DNA of 64,000 nt from positions 20,176 to 84,175 of the forward strand of contig JARWZU010000066.1 in assembly GCA_029866215.1 (NCBI GenBank). Direction: 5' to 3'. The translations under genes and the position numbers were made by a program. The DNA is from Akkermansiaceae bacterium (GTDB lineage: Bacteria > Verrucomicrobiota > Verrucomicrobiia > Verrucomicrobiales > Akkermansiaceae). The notes under the pieces were generated by a model, which saw only the letters and a list, made by a program, of their open reading frames with translations, searched no databases and was not told the DNA's origin. Shown here piece by piece: positions 1-8,395 of the stretch. Every line of letters begins with the position of its first letter. Position 1 is the first letter of the stretch.

Positions 1-2
1 CA

Positions 3-560
3 TTTGAGCCTGGAATGCTCGAGAATCTTGGTTCCCACCTCTTTGACATCAGCCGACATGTCTTAGGTCCTATTGCATCTGTAATCGGCCATACGATGTC
101 CATTCCAAGTTCGGGAACCAAGACCACTCCGCCGCTGTCAGGTTCCCATGCACCCGATGATTTAGTGAGTGCATGGATGAGACATACCAACGGTGTGCAT
201 GGCCAATTCTTCATCAGCCGCATTACTCCACCGTTTGCGCCCCTCGGATATCTCGAGGTGGTCGGCACAGAGGGTGCTCTTAAAGCTTCACTTAGCCGCG
301 GCGGAGTCGATTTCATCAAACGCTCAACGCCGACCGCTCCAGAGTGGATTGACCTACAGCTGCCTCCAGAGGCCTCCCTTGGAAAACCAACCGCACTGAG
401 AAGGATGATCCATAGCTATTTAGATGCCTGTATCTCCGGAAGCCTTGATCCAGATATCGACGCATCATTTAACGATGGGTTGGCCGCTCAGTATGCAATG
501 TCGTCACTCATGGCGTCTCAGGCGTATGGGATGTGGACTGAAGTTCGAGCTCCAAGCTAG
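3..560 (+). CDS. Gfo/Idh/MocA-family oxidoreductase, C-terminal part (5' end outside window)
   Basis: The reading frame is open from base 3, so the N-terminal Rossmann domain lies left of the window. The visible 185 residues read as the alpha/beta C-terminal domain of the Gfo/Idh/MocA family: an early GSHLFDISRHVLG segment matches the family's G-x-H-x-x-D helix that shapes the sugar pocket, and the end (DGLAAQYAMSSLMAS) matches the usual last helix. Such enzymes oxidise or reduce a sugar ring position with NAD(P). Next to a nucleotide-sugar cluster, a role in making a modified sugar is likely but inferred. It is convergent with the DUF4910 gene and the two reading frames overlap by 53 bases. 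Confidence 0.85.
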   Translation, partial: FEPGMLENLGSHLFDISRHVLGPIASVIGHTMSIPSSGTKTTPPLSGSHAPDDLVSAWMRHTNGVHGQFFISRITPPFAPLGYLEVVGTEGALKASLSRGGVDFIKRSTPTAPEWIDLQLPPEASLGKPTALRRMIHSYLDACISGSLDPDIDASFNDGLAAQYAMSSLMASQAYGMWTEVRAPS

Positions 561-1848
561 GCTGACTATCTCCGTCTTTCAGAATAATCCCTGCCTCCTC
601 CAAAGCTAACGCTGCACCGACAATTTCAGGAAATCCAATCTTTGAACGTTCCGCAACCGTTAATAGATCAGTTTTACCATCCGAAAGATTAAGAACCCAA
701 AGCATCGCAAGTTCAAGAAATTTTCCAGATCGCCCAGCGCCATGCTTGTCATAAAGCCCGACCTTCCCTAGCATAGGCTCACCCATTGGCTTAAGGTTTT
801 TGTAGGTGCAGTTATCGTTAACCATCTCAATGGCGCAGGTGGCCATGTTCAATGAGTCTACAAGAGCTGCTGGCGTGATGAATTCCATGTTATCAGCATT
901 TGTATGGTATTCTGGAAACGTGCCATGAGGTGAACGAGAGAGGACCCCAACTGGCAAATTAAACCCTAACGAACAATATTGTCGCTCGTCATATCCATAA
1001 GGAACAAAATCCACGATTCGCTCATTTAGCCCGTTCTGCTGAAAAATATAATTCATCACACGGTCAATGGTTGCATCACTACGACGAGACCGTTTATACG
1101 TCGGGTCACCTACATCTCCAACACAGGTCAGAACCAATCCGTGCTTGATTCGCTGCACGACATTACTGTGTAACGCCAACCAAGTTATTGAACCGATCGT
1201 TCCTGGAATAAACAGGAATCGAACGGAAAATCGCTTCGAATTTGCCAAGAGGTGTCGAGCGAGCGAAACGGCAACAACGATACCAGAAAGATTATCATTT
1301 GCTAATGAGGGATGACACACATGGCAAGAAACCAAAAACTCATCGCTAGTCTGCCCGGGAATAACTAGTTCACCATACGTAAGAGAACCAGCACTTAGTT
1401 CAGTGTCGATAAATACTTCATAAACACCGTCTTCTAAAAGATCTAATTTGCGTTGCGTGAGACAAAAACCCCATGAATTATTGTAGTATCCTGTCCGGTA
1501 TGGGACCCACTCAGGGTTGTCCGGTAGACTATAAAGATGATGCCGTAGTTCCGAAAGATGCATTGATACCGAAATAGGCTTGCTATAGCCTACGACATGT
1601 AGATTGCATTCGGTGAAATCAACAACCTTCCGACCATCAGGCCCCTTGATCCAGGCATCCCTGACGTTCCACTCGTCCGGGACGATCCAATCATGAACAT
1701 GGGTTCCACTGGGAACCTCATGAATTTCAATTGGAATCTCGCGTGCTACCCTACGCAAGGTTGTTCGAACTCCCTCCCCTGTGATGCTTCGGCAGATTGG
1801 AAACAATTCACCTGCAAGTGCATGCATCTGTACCCCCTCATCGATCAT
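508..1848 (-). CDS. DUF4910/DUF2172 aminopeptidase-like protein of polysaccharide clusters
   Basis: A 446-residue protein that I recognise as the DUF4910 type (aminopeptidase-like zinc fold with an inserted DUF2172-like segment and a C-terminal winged-helix-like tail), common in surface polysaccharide and antibiotic-sugar clusters. The metal-site segment is visible as SCHVCHPSLANDNLSG, with His and Asp placed as in M28-like peptidases. A second cluster, FPEYHTNADNMEFI, carries further candidate ligands. No signal peptide is seen, so it is probably cytoplasmic. The true substrate of the family is not established. The start could also be the Met at 1827. It is the last gene of the minus-strand cluster, 46 bases after the C-methyltransferase. 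Confidence 0.75.
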   Translation of the reverse strand: MIDEGVQMHALAGELFPICRSITGEGVRTTLRRVAREIPIEIHEVPSGTHVHDWIVPDEWNVRDAWIKGPDGRKVVDFTECNLHVVGYSKPISVSMHLSELRHHLYSLPDNPEWVPYRTGYYNNSWGFCLTQRKLDLLEDGVYEVFIDTELSAGSLTYGELVIPGQTSDEFLVSCHVCHPSLANDNLSGIVVAVSLARHLLANSKRFSVRFLFIPGTIGSITWLALHSNVVQRIKHGLVLTCVGDVGDPTYKRSRRSDATIDRVMNYIFQQNGLNERIVDFVPYGYDERQYCSLGFNLPVGVLSRSPHGTFPEYHTNADNMEFITPAALVDSLNMATCAIEMVNDNCTYKNLKPMGEPMLGKVGLYDKHGAGRSGKFLELAMLWVLNLSDGKTDLLTVAERSKIGFPEIVGAALALEEAGIILKDGDSQPSLELELQSTSHTPETP

Positions 1849-1894
1849 ATGGACACTTCCGAAGAATCAAATTGGTTGCTAGACATCTAGCATA

Positions 1895-3163
1895 CTAATC
1901 CAGAACAAGAAGCTCAGGAATGGGCACAACAAACTTTCCTCCCCATTCCCTTACCCCCTTCATCTCGGTAATAATCTCATCCTTCAGATTCCATGCAAGA
2001 ATCAAGACATAGTCAGGTCGAGTTTCAAATATTCTTTCGGTTCCAAAGATGGGAATTCGAGAACCTGGCATAAAATGGTTTTGCTTGTGGGGACTCTTGT
2101 CCACCACATATTCGACTTGATTCGCAGTAATACCGCAAGAATTGATCAACGTCACACCCTTTGCTGCCGCTCCGTAGCAAACGATTTTTTTCCTAGACAC
2201 ATTAGCCTCATTGACAAACTTTTTTATTTTAGATTTAGTCTCCTCAACTTTATAGTTGAATTCGGCGTATGTTCGCATGTCTTCCATCCCAAACCTTCTT
2301 TCTTCGCTCAAAACATCACCGACTCGATCAGACAAATCAAATGCGCCCCCAAATGCGTCTTGATGACATGCAAAAATCCGAAGGGAACCACCATGGGTAT
2401 CAAGCTCTTCAACGTCAAAAATCTCTAAACGATGATTCAAGAATATTTTCTTTACCGTTAATAACGACAAATAGGAAAAATGTTCATGATAAATCGTATC
2501 GAATTGATTGTACTCTATCAAACGTTGTAGATGTGGAAACTCAAAGGTGATAACCCCTAAAGGCTTCAGCGCAATGGCCAACCCCGCAACGAAATCGTTA
2601 ATGTCGGGTACGTGTGCCAGAACATTGTTTCCCATCAGTAGATCTGCTGATCGCCCAGATTCTACTAAGTCGATTGCCGCATCCACTCCAAAGAACTTAG
2701 GCATACTAGGAATCCCTTTTGTTTCCCATGCGATCTTAGCAATATTCTCAGCGGGCTCGACCCCGAATACCTTTAGACCCATTTTTTTAAAATGTTGAAG
2801 TAGATATCCGTCGTTACTGGCAATTTCAATAACTTGCGTCGCAGGTCCGTAGCCAAAACGGTCCCTCATCATTTCACAGTATTGGCGAGCGTGGTCGACC
2901 CATGATGATGAATAACTACTTAAGTAGGCATAATTCCCAAAAATGGAATCAGGTGCCTTGAACTGTTCTAATTGCGATAACAAGCACTGACTACACACCC
3001 GCACTTTGAGGGGATATGATTCCTCACAAATAACAGGCAAATCCATTCTTTGAAAAGAATTTGCGAAAGGTGACATACCTAAATCGCACATTACAAGGCT
3101 TAAATCTTCTCTACAAGATCTGCAGCTTGCTGAATTTATTGTTGCTGTCATCATGTTATACAA
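1895..3163 (-). CDS. NDP-sugar C-methyltransferase (TylCIII/EryBIII type)
   Basis: This is a SAM-dependent methyltransferase of 422 residues with the three-part layout of sugar C-methyltransferases. An N-terminal zinc-binding region has Cys14, Cys17, Cys57 and Cys60. The SAM site reads IEIASNDGYLL near residues 112-122, followed by GVEPAEN. The family motif YHEHFSYLSLL lies near 225-235, and a C-terminal Rossmann-like domain follows. Known members methylate C3 of NDP-4-keto-6-deoxy sugars. It sits 87 bases after the glucose-1-phosphate cytidylyltransferase, so a CDP-linked branched sugar is the likely product (inference). Met4 or Met5 are possible starts; the Cys pattern is kept in each case. 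Confidence 0.85.
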   Translation of the reverse strand: MYNMMTATINSASCRSCREDLSLVMCDLGMSPFANSFQRMDLPVICEESYPLKVRVCSQCLLSQLEQFKAPDSIFGNYAYLSSYSSSWVDHARQYCEMMRDRFGYGPATQVIEIASNDGYLLQHFKKMGLKVFGVEPAENIAKIAWETKGIPSMPKFFGVDAAIDLVESGRSADLLMGNNVLAHVPDINDFVAGLAIALKPLGVITFEFPHLQRLIEYNQFDTIYHEHFSYLSLLTVKKIFLNHRLEIFDVEELDTHGGSLRIFACHQDAFGGAFDLSDRVGDVLSEERRFGMEDMRTYAEFNYKVEETKSKIKKFVNEANVSRKKIVCYGAAAKGVTLINSCGITANQVEYVVDKSPHKQNHFMPGSRIPIFGTERIFETRPDYVLILAWNLKDEIITEMKGVREWGGKFVVPIPELLVLD

Positions 3164-3250
3164 TTATTGTTAGTTATTTAAAAATATCTTAGCACTTATT
3201 TTTTGTAACACCTCCCTGCCAGGGTAAAGGAAGAACTTATCACAGCTATT

Positions 3251-4051
3251 TTATGAAGAATGACTAGGATTAGATCTTTTCCATACGTTCCACGGTTCGG
3301 TTCCTTTGGCAATAAGACCCTCCAGGTGGAACTTGTCTCTTAGAGTGTCCATGGACTGCCAAAATCCCTCATGACGGAAGGCCATAAGCTCTCCAGTTCT
3401 CGCAAGCTGTTCTAAGGGTTCACGCTCCCATGTGGTATCGTCACCATCGATATATGGAATCACGCCGGGCTCAAGGACAAAAAAACCCCCATTAATCCAT
3501 GCGCCATCACCCTTTGGCTTCTCGGCAAACGATCCAATGTGCCCGCTCTCAGATTGCAATGAGAAAGCACCAAACCGACCAGGTGACTGAACTGCGGTGA
3601 GGGTTGCTAACTTACCGTGTAGCCGATGAAAACGAATGCTTTCCGCAACGTTCACATCCGAGACGCCATCACCGTAAGTTAGACAAAATGTCTCACCCCC
3701 AAGATACTGCTCGACACGCTTAAGCCTTCCACCGGTCATTGTGGTTTCACCTGTCTCAACACAGGTTACTCTCCACGGCTCAGAGTTGGATCGATGCACG
3801 ATTGCCTGATTACCTCTTAAGTCAAATGTAAGATCAGAACGGTAGCGGTGGTAATTCGCAAAGAAGTCCTTTATCATGTAACCCTTATAACCACAACAAA
3901 TTACAAATTCATTAAGCCCATATGCCGAATATATTTTCATGATATGCCACAAGATTGGCAGTCCTCCAATCTCTATCATTGGCTTTGGCTTGATACGGCT
4001 TTCCTCACTAATTCTTGATCCTAAACCACCTGCGAATATTACAACTTTCAT
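3251..4051 (-). CDS. rfbF: Glucose-1-phosphate cytidylyltransferase
   Basis: A nucleotidyltransferase of 266 residues, the usual RfbF/DdhA length (about 257). It makes CDP-glucose from glucose 1-phosphate and CTP, the first step to CDP-linked deoxysugars. The N-terminal signature AGGLGSR with [10 protein letters not shown] is clear, and [15 protein letters not shown] and TYGDGVSD are typical of this subfamily rather than of RmlA. The usual partner, CDP-glucose 4,6-dehydratase, is not in the window; it may lie to the left or elsewhere. It follows the acetyltransferase gene by 30 bases and precedes the C-methyltransferase in the same minus-strand operon. Confidence 0.93.
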   Translation of the reverse strand: MKVVIFAGGLGSRISEESRIKPKPMIEIGGLPILWHIMKIYSAYGLNEFVICCGYKGYMIKDFFANYHRYRSDLTFDLRGNQAIVHRSNSEPWRVTCVETGETTMTGGRLKRVEQYLGGETFCLTYGDGVSDVNVAESIRFHRLHGKLATLTAVQSPGRFGAFSLQSESGHIGSFAEKPKGDGAWINGGFFVLEPGVIPYIDGDDTTWEREPLEQLARTGELMAFRHEGFWQSMDTLRDKFHLEGLIAKGTEPWNVWKRSNPSHSS

Positions 4052-4081
4052 AGTATTATGTACTCAACAATACCTTCAATA

Positions 4082-4900
4082 TTATTCTAAACGTTCTAAT
4101 TTTTGACCGGGTCTTCCTTCGAAAACTTTTGCGGGCACCCCAGCAGCTATGGCGTAATCTGGCACACTTTTAGTTACCACCGATCCAGCGCCGATTACTG
4201 CTCCCTCTCCTATTGTCACACCGCCTAATACGGTAACCCCATGGCCCAACCATGCTCCATTCTTAATCAAGATGTTTCCCTTACTCGACAGCCCTTGATT
4301 CATGATCGGTTCGCCTCGTTTTGTTTTATGATCGTAATTATAGAAAGCGCATCTCGGTGCAATTTCGACGTAAGATCCGATACGTATTTCGGAGAGAAAT
4401 GCGTGAATGTGACACCCTGGTTGAATATGTGTACCCACATCGACGAAAATCTCGCCACCCATTCCGGTTTCAATAAAGCTGTCTCCGTAAATATGAACGT
4501 GATCCATTAGCTGTATTTTACCACCTGAACCTGCGTCTTGTATCATTGTCTTATCGCCCAGACAAACATGAGCACCTAGAGCGATCTTAGAGTGCGTAAT
4601 TACCACATTCGGTGCAATGAACCCGTGCACACACATTCTGGCAAGAACACTTCTTCCATGATACGGGGTAGTTGTCCACGATGCAATAAATCCGCAAATT
4701 CGGCCGAATCCCCTAAAATCCGCAATCCTCAGCAATGCACGTAACCATCGATCTTTGGAAAAGATATTTGCCCTGTAAACTTGTTTGCCTATTAAGAGCG
4801 CAATCATAAAATAGGGCGACGCTTTACGGAAGAAATTTGGATCACATTCGTCACAACCTTCTAACAGCAAGTCGTGCGAATAGCTTTCCGTTAACCCCAA
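4082..4900 (-). CDS. Hexapeptide-repeat (left-handed beta-helix) O-acetyltransferase
   Basis: The last two thirds consist of hexapeptide repeats ([LIV]GxxxxI type) and end in the typical GVTIGEGAVIGAGSVVTK and AGVPAKV motifs of maltose/galactoside O-acetyltransferase-like enzymes. A catalytic His is likely in the NYDH segment. The first 100 residues do not fit the helix and may pack as an N-terminal cap. As written, the start lies inside the end of the SGNH hydrolase gene (50-base overlap); a shorter start at Met32 is possible. It probably acetylates a sugar of the exopolysaccharide or its precursor (inference). Confidence 0.8.
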   Translation of the reverse strand: MGLTESYSHDLLLEGCDECDPNFFRKASPYFMIALLIGKQVYRANIFSKDRWLRALLRIADFRGFGRICGFIASWTTTPYHGRSVLARMCVHGFIAPNVVITHSKIALGAHVCLGDKTMIQDAGSGGKIQLMDHVHIYGDSFIETGMGGEIFVDVGTHIQPGCHIHAFLSEIRIGSYVEIAPRCAFYNYDHKTKRGEPIMNQGLSSKGNILIKNGAWLGHGVTVLGGVTIGEGAVIGAGSVVTKSVPDYAIAAGVPAKVFEGRPGQKLERLE

Positions 4901-7313
4901 GAACTAGAGGAATATAGCAGCTCACAAGCTTTGTTCTATCTTGTAGGGCATCAGAACTGAGCACAGATTTTACTATGGGGTTGGCACTCGCATCTTGCCA
5001 CTGTCCGTTAAGTTCTGTTCCATACTCGACCTTGATATCAATCGTAGGGTCTGCTGCACTCGACTCCGACCTTTTATACTGAAACAACAAATAAGGAGCT
5101 AGGCCTGCCGTACCATCGGGATCTGCAATTACGATTCTCCCAACAGGCAGACGCATCTGGTCGTGGCCAGTTGTTGGATCTCCTCCGATTACAAATTCTA
5201 TAATATCGGAAATATTATCGCCATCATTATCACCTAATCCACTTTGTGACAGGGAATTAAGCGCAAGCCATTCATTATAGGTTTGAATGACTGTCTTTGG
5301 TAATACTTTAACATTATCAAGAAGCAGATCACTTACATTCGCTGTAGGCGCGAATAAGCTGCCTGACCTCTCAGAAAAACAAAGGGTTGTCGAAGTTCCA
5401 TCCGCAACAAACTCGATTTCCTCTGATGCCCAAACTGCAGCACCCTCCTGACCGATCATCAAGACAGAATTTGATGAGATCAGTCCGTTTCCAGAGACCT
5501 CTACCAACAACTCCTGCTGGCGCGGGGCCCAGGTTTCACTAACAACAATACCCGTATCAAACGTAAGAATATAGGCAACCCCTGGAATAGTCGCGAAGGT
5601 TTGGGATATGCTACCGCCAAATGCATCTGACCCCGGATTAAAGAAAACGATTCTTTCTCCATCAGTTGCTGACAACCTTGAATTCCATGAAGTTCCAAGA
5701 CCAAAAGGCGTTCCACTCACTTGCCATCCATCAAGGTTGTAGCCTCCAGCCAAACCGCCAACTAGAGAACCGCTCTCGAAGCTTCCATTAGTTAGAGTCG
5801 CAGCTTCTGAAGGCACGACAGTAATTGTGATAATTCCTGGCGAAGACTGCGTGGAGCCGTTAGTTACTGTAAAACTAAACAAATCAGTTCCTATGTAACC
5901 GGGCTCGGATGAATAGGTGATGTCATCACCCGTAGACGTAAGGGACCCGTGACTTGGAACGGTTAAAATCGTAATGTTCTCCGGCTGAGTTATTTGGTCT
6001 AACCACCCTGTTAGCTTTAATTTAAATTCCTCACCAGTCTTTACAGTGATTGCTTGGGACCTTGCAACCAACGTAGGGTCCTTCGGAGACACGATAAGCC
6101 GTACGTTATCTAGAAGAAGATCGCTATATTGTGCCGTAGGAGCAACAAGCTCACGTGACTTATCAAGGAAAACTACTGATGTATTGCTGGAATCAGCTGT
6201 AAAGTAAACTTGATGTGGGTGCCATTGAGCTCGACCATCGTTTCCTCGTAGTTTTACTTCTGTTGACAACAACTCGGAGGAGCCCGATACCGTAACACCC
6301 ATTGACTGTTGGCGGGGTGCCCAGCTTTCACTTACAACGATACCGGCATCAAATGACAGCTGGTAGATTGTCCCTGGCACGGTGGAAAAGGTCTGCGAAA
6401 TGTAACCGTCATAAGAGTTGTCACCGGCGTTGAAAAAGACGACCTTGGACCCTTCAGTCGTTGATAGCACCGGATTCCATTCCGTCGTCCATCCGGAGGG
6501 GCTTCCAAATGTTACCCAACCCTCTACTGCATAAGGGCCGTAGGTTAGATCACCAGATGGACCGAACGCGTTTGACTCGAAACCGCCATTCGAGAGCATA
6601 TTTACTGGATCAATCAAAATGCTGCCGGTCGCCTCTTTTATTGCTTGGTACCATGCGACCGCCATCTTGTTGTACCCATTGACTGTTGGATGCACACGAT
6701 CCGCCGTAAGGTCGGATCCTAACAACGCACTGTGAAGGTCGGCAATTGAAACATGCCGACCACGGGCAACCTCATCACTCACAAGTGCTGGCAGGTAATC
6801 ACGTCTGAATTGATCTTGCGCTACTGCATGGTCATCAGTTCGTAAAAGAAGATTAGATACAAGTATTTTTGAGGATGGACTCTGCATAGCAACTTGTTCA
6901 ATCAGGGCCTTGAGGACAATACTAACAGCTATTGGCTGATCGCCATTCCAGAAATTATTTGTACCAATATCCAAAAGAATAATGTCAGGAGTAAGAACAC
7001 TTGTGAAGACATTACCCATACTATTCTGCAGCATTTCGATCGTAGCACCTGGATATCCCTGATGGTCTCTATCGGGGAGACTTCCATTGTTTGGCGGATC
7101 AGACAAGGTGCCAACAAAGTCTACCGCAACTCCGCCGAGGGTAAGTAGATCATAGAGCTTTGATCGGTAGCCGCCGAAAGCTGGAGACCCACTACAACAT
7201 CCTTGGGTTATCGAGTCTCCCAAAGGCATAATACGTAACACAGGTTGCTCGCCATGACATGGACTAGCAAGGATACTAAGGAATGCGAATAGATGTGTAA
7301 GCTGCTTTTTCAT
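4851..7313 (-). CDS. Secreted SGNH/GDSL hydrolase with two DUF642-like modules and an Ig-like domain
   Basis: An 820-residue exported protein. A signal peptide covers about residues 1-21. The SGNH domain (22-230) shows all blocks: GDS with nucleophile Ser34, GTNN at 117-120, and D205-x-x-H208. Then come two similar modules of about 170 residues (near 240-408 and 505-690), each starting NG[GS]FES and holding [SE][ST]WAPRQQ and SDLLLDNV, which resemble DUF642-type carbohydrate-binding beta-sandwiches. Between them is an Ig/cadherin-like domain. Near the C-terminus GDNDGDNISDIIEF looks like a calcium-binding type-3 repeat. Family members are esterases, so deacetylation of the polysaccharide is plausible (inference). 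It begins after an AT-rich leader and overlaps the acetyltransferase gene at its 3' end. Confidence 0.85.
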   Translation of the reverse strand: MKKQLTHLFAFLSILASPCHGEQPVLRIMPLGDSITQGCCSGSPAFGGYRSKLYDLLTLGGVAVDFVGTLSDPPNNGSLPDRDHQGYPGATIEMLQNSMGNVFTSVLTPDIILLDIGTNNFWNGDQPIAVSIVLKALIEQVAMQSPSSKILVSNLLLRTDDHAVAQDQFRRDYLPALVSDEVARGRHVSIADLHSALLGSDLTADRVHPTVNGYNKMAVAWYQAIKEATGSILIDPVNMLSNGGFESNAFGPSGDLTYGPYAVEGWVTFGSPSGWTTEWNPVLSTTEGSKVVFFNAGDNSYDGYISQTFSTVPGTIYQLSFDAGIVVSESWAPRQQSMGVTVSGSSELLSTEVKLRGNDGRAQWHPHQVYFTADSSNTSVVFLDKSRELVAPTAQYSDLLLDNVRLIVSPKDPTLVARSQAITVKTGEEFKLKLTGWLDQITQPENITILTVPSHGSLTSTGDDITYSSEPGYIGTDLFSFTVTNGSTQSSPGIITITVVPSEAATLTNGSFESGSLVGGLAGGYNLDGWQVSGTPFGLGTSWNSRLSATDGERIVFFNPGSDAFGGSISQTFATIPGVAYILTFDTGIVVSETWAPRQQELLVEVSGNGLISSNSVLMIGQEGAAVWASEEIEFVADGTSTTLCFSERSGSLFAPTANVSDLLLDNVKVLPKTVIQTYNEWLALNSLSQSGLGDNDGDNISDIIEFVIGGDPTTGHDQMRLPVGRIVIADPDGTAGLAPYLLFQYKRSESSAADPTIDIKVEYGTELNGQWQDASANPIVKSVLSSDALQDRTKLVSCYIPLVLGVNGKLFARLAVRRL

Positions 7314-7354
7314 TTTTGCCTAATTTTAATATTACTATAAATATTTTTATACTT

Positions 7355-8326
7355 TTAGAATAATCTAGATTCCATAATGCCAGCGAAACGCTTTGCAAGA
7401 TGAGCGGCCCCACGTCTTCCAAACCGATGGACCTTGTCAAAAATACCTAGCCGAGTGCTGGATCCGATGATCATTCGCTGCACAATGGTATCCAACTGCG
7501 GGTTTGCAATGCGCTGGACCGGATGAATCAACGGAAAAGAAATGCAACCTGTTGCAATATTTGCCAATTGACTATTGCTATCAAACGTGTGTGTTGCATC
7601 TAGCCCGCATCCGCAATTCGATATCAGGTTCTGACGAGGGATAAGCGAGTGACCCCCGCGTGACCAACATGCAAGCGCCCACTGGTAATCCCAATAAGAA
7701 ACATCACCAGCCCTGCGATGCGCATCAGTAAGCATCGCAGAGAACTCATTTGCCATCCTAGGGTGCGAGATTGCCTTTCGTAGGACATTGCTGCCTTCAA
7801 GATATGGCCAATCTCGGACCGCCAAGTCATGATATCTCCACGCTCGGCGCCAGGTCGCCCAACCCCAGCAGGAGACTACTTTAGAGAAACTATAGCTGCT
7901 TGTGATTGGCAGGGGTTCGCTTGAGAAGTTTGTGCCGTTGATATGCATCACGCTAGGATCATCAAAGTACCTCTCCAATGTCTCCTCGCAAAAAGTGAAG
8001 AATGATGGGTCTGGAAGGCAGTCATCTTCAAGAATGATTGCCCGGTCGACCTGACTAAAAACCCAGTCGATCCCAGAGGCTGGGCGAAGACCACAACCAA
8101 GGTTAGATTCAGAAAAGGAGCGCCGGATTTCACACGGCCAATCAATTTGGTCAATAAGACCCCTAGTCGCTGCGCATGCCGCATCTTCACCACTAAATCC
8201 AGGGCGTGGACCATCGGCCACCACAAACAGATTCCGTGGTTTAACGACCGACAGGACATCCAATAACCTCCGTGTATGCTCAGGTCTTCGAAAAATGATC
8301 AAGCATACAGGTGTATCCATAGGCAT
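7355..8326 (-). CDS. GT-A-fold glycosyltransferase (GNT-I-like)
   Basis: A cytoplasmic 323-residue protein with the start MPMDTPVCLIIFRRPEHTRR, an acidic metal/nucleotide motif ILEDDCLPD (around residue 96) and VSCWGWATWRRAW. This layout fits the family of bacterial GT-A transferases related to GNT-I (alpha-mannosyl GlcNAc-transferase fold), common in surface polysaccharide loci. The donor and acceptor cannot be read from sequence. It sits between the Wzt ATPase gene (69 bases upstream) and the secreted SGNH hydrolase gene. The second Met (8320) is an equally good start. Confidence 0.72.
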   Translation of the reverse strand: MPMDTPVCLIIFRRPEHTRRLLDVLSVVKPRNLFVVADGPRPGFSGEDAACAATRGLIDQIDWPCEIRRSFSESNLGCGLRPASGIDWVFSQVDRAIILEDDCLPDPSFFTFCEETLERYFDDPSVMHINGTNFSSEPLPITSSYSFSKVVSCWGWATWRRAWRYHDLAVRDWPYLEGSNVLRKAISHPRMANEFSAMLTDAHRRAGDVSYWDYQWALACWSRGGHSLIPRQNLISNCGCGLDATHTFDSNSQLANIATGCISFPLIHPVQRIANPQLDTIVQRMIIGSSTRLGIFDKVHRFGRRGAAHLAKRFAGIMESRLF

Positions 8327-8395
8327 CGGTTATCTCTCCTATGATAGGCCCGCTGAATCGAGGCTACTTATCGGGCGTTAACACTCGCAAAGAGG

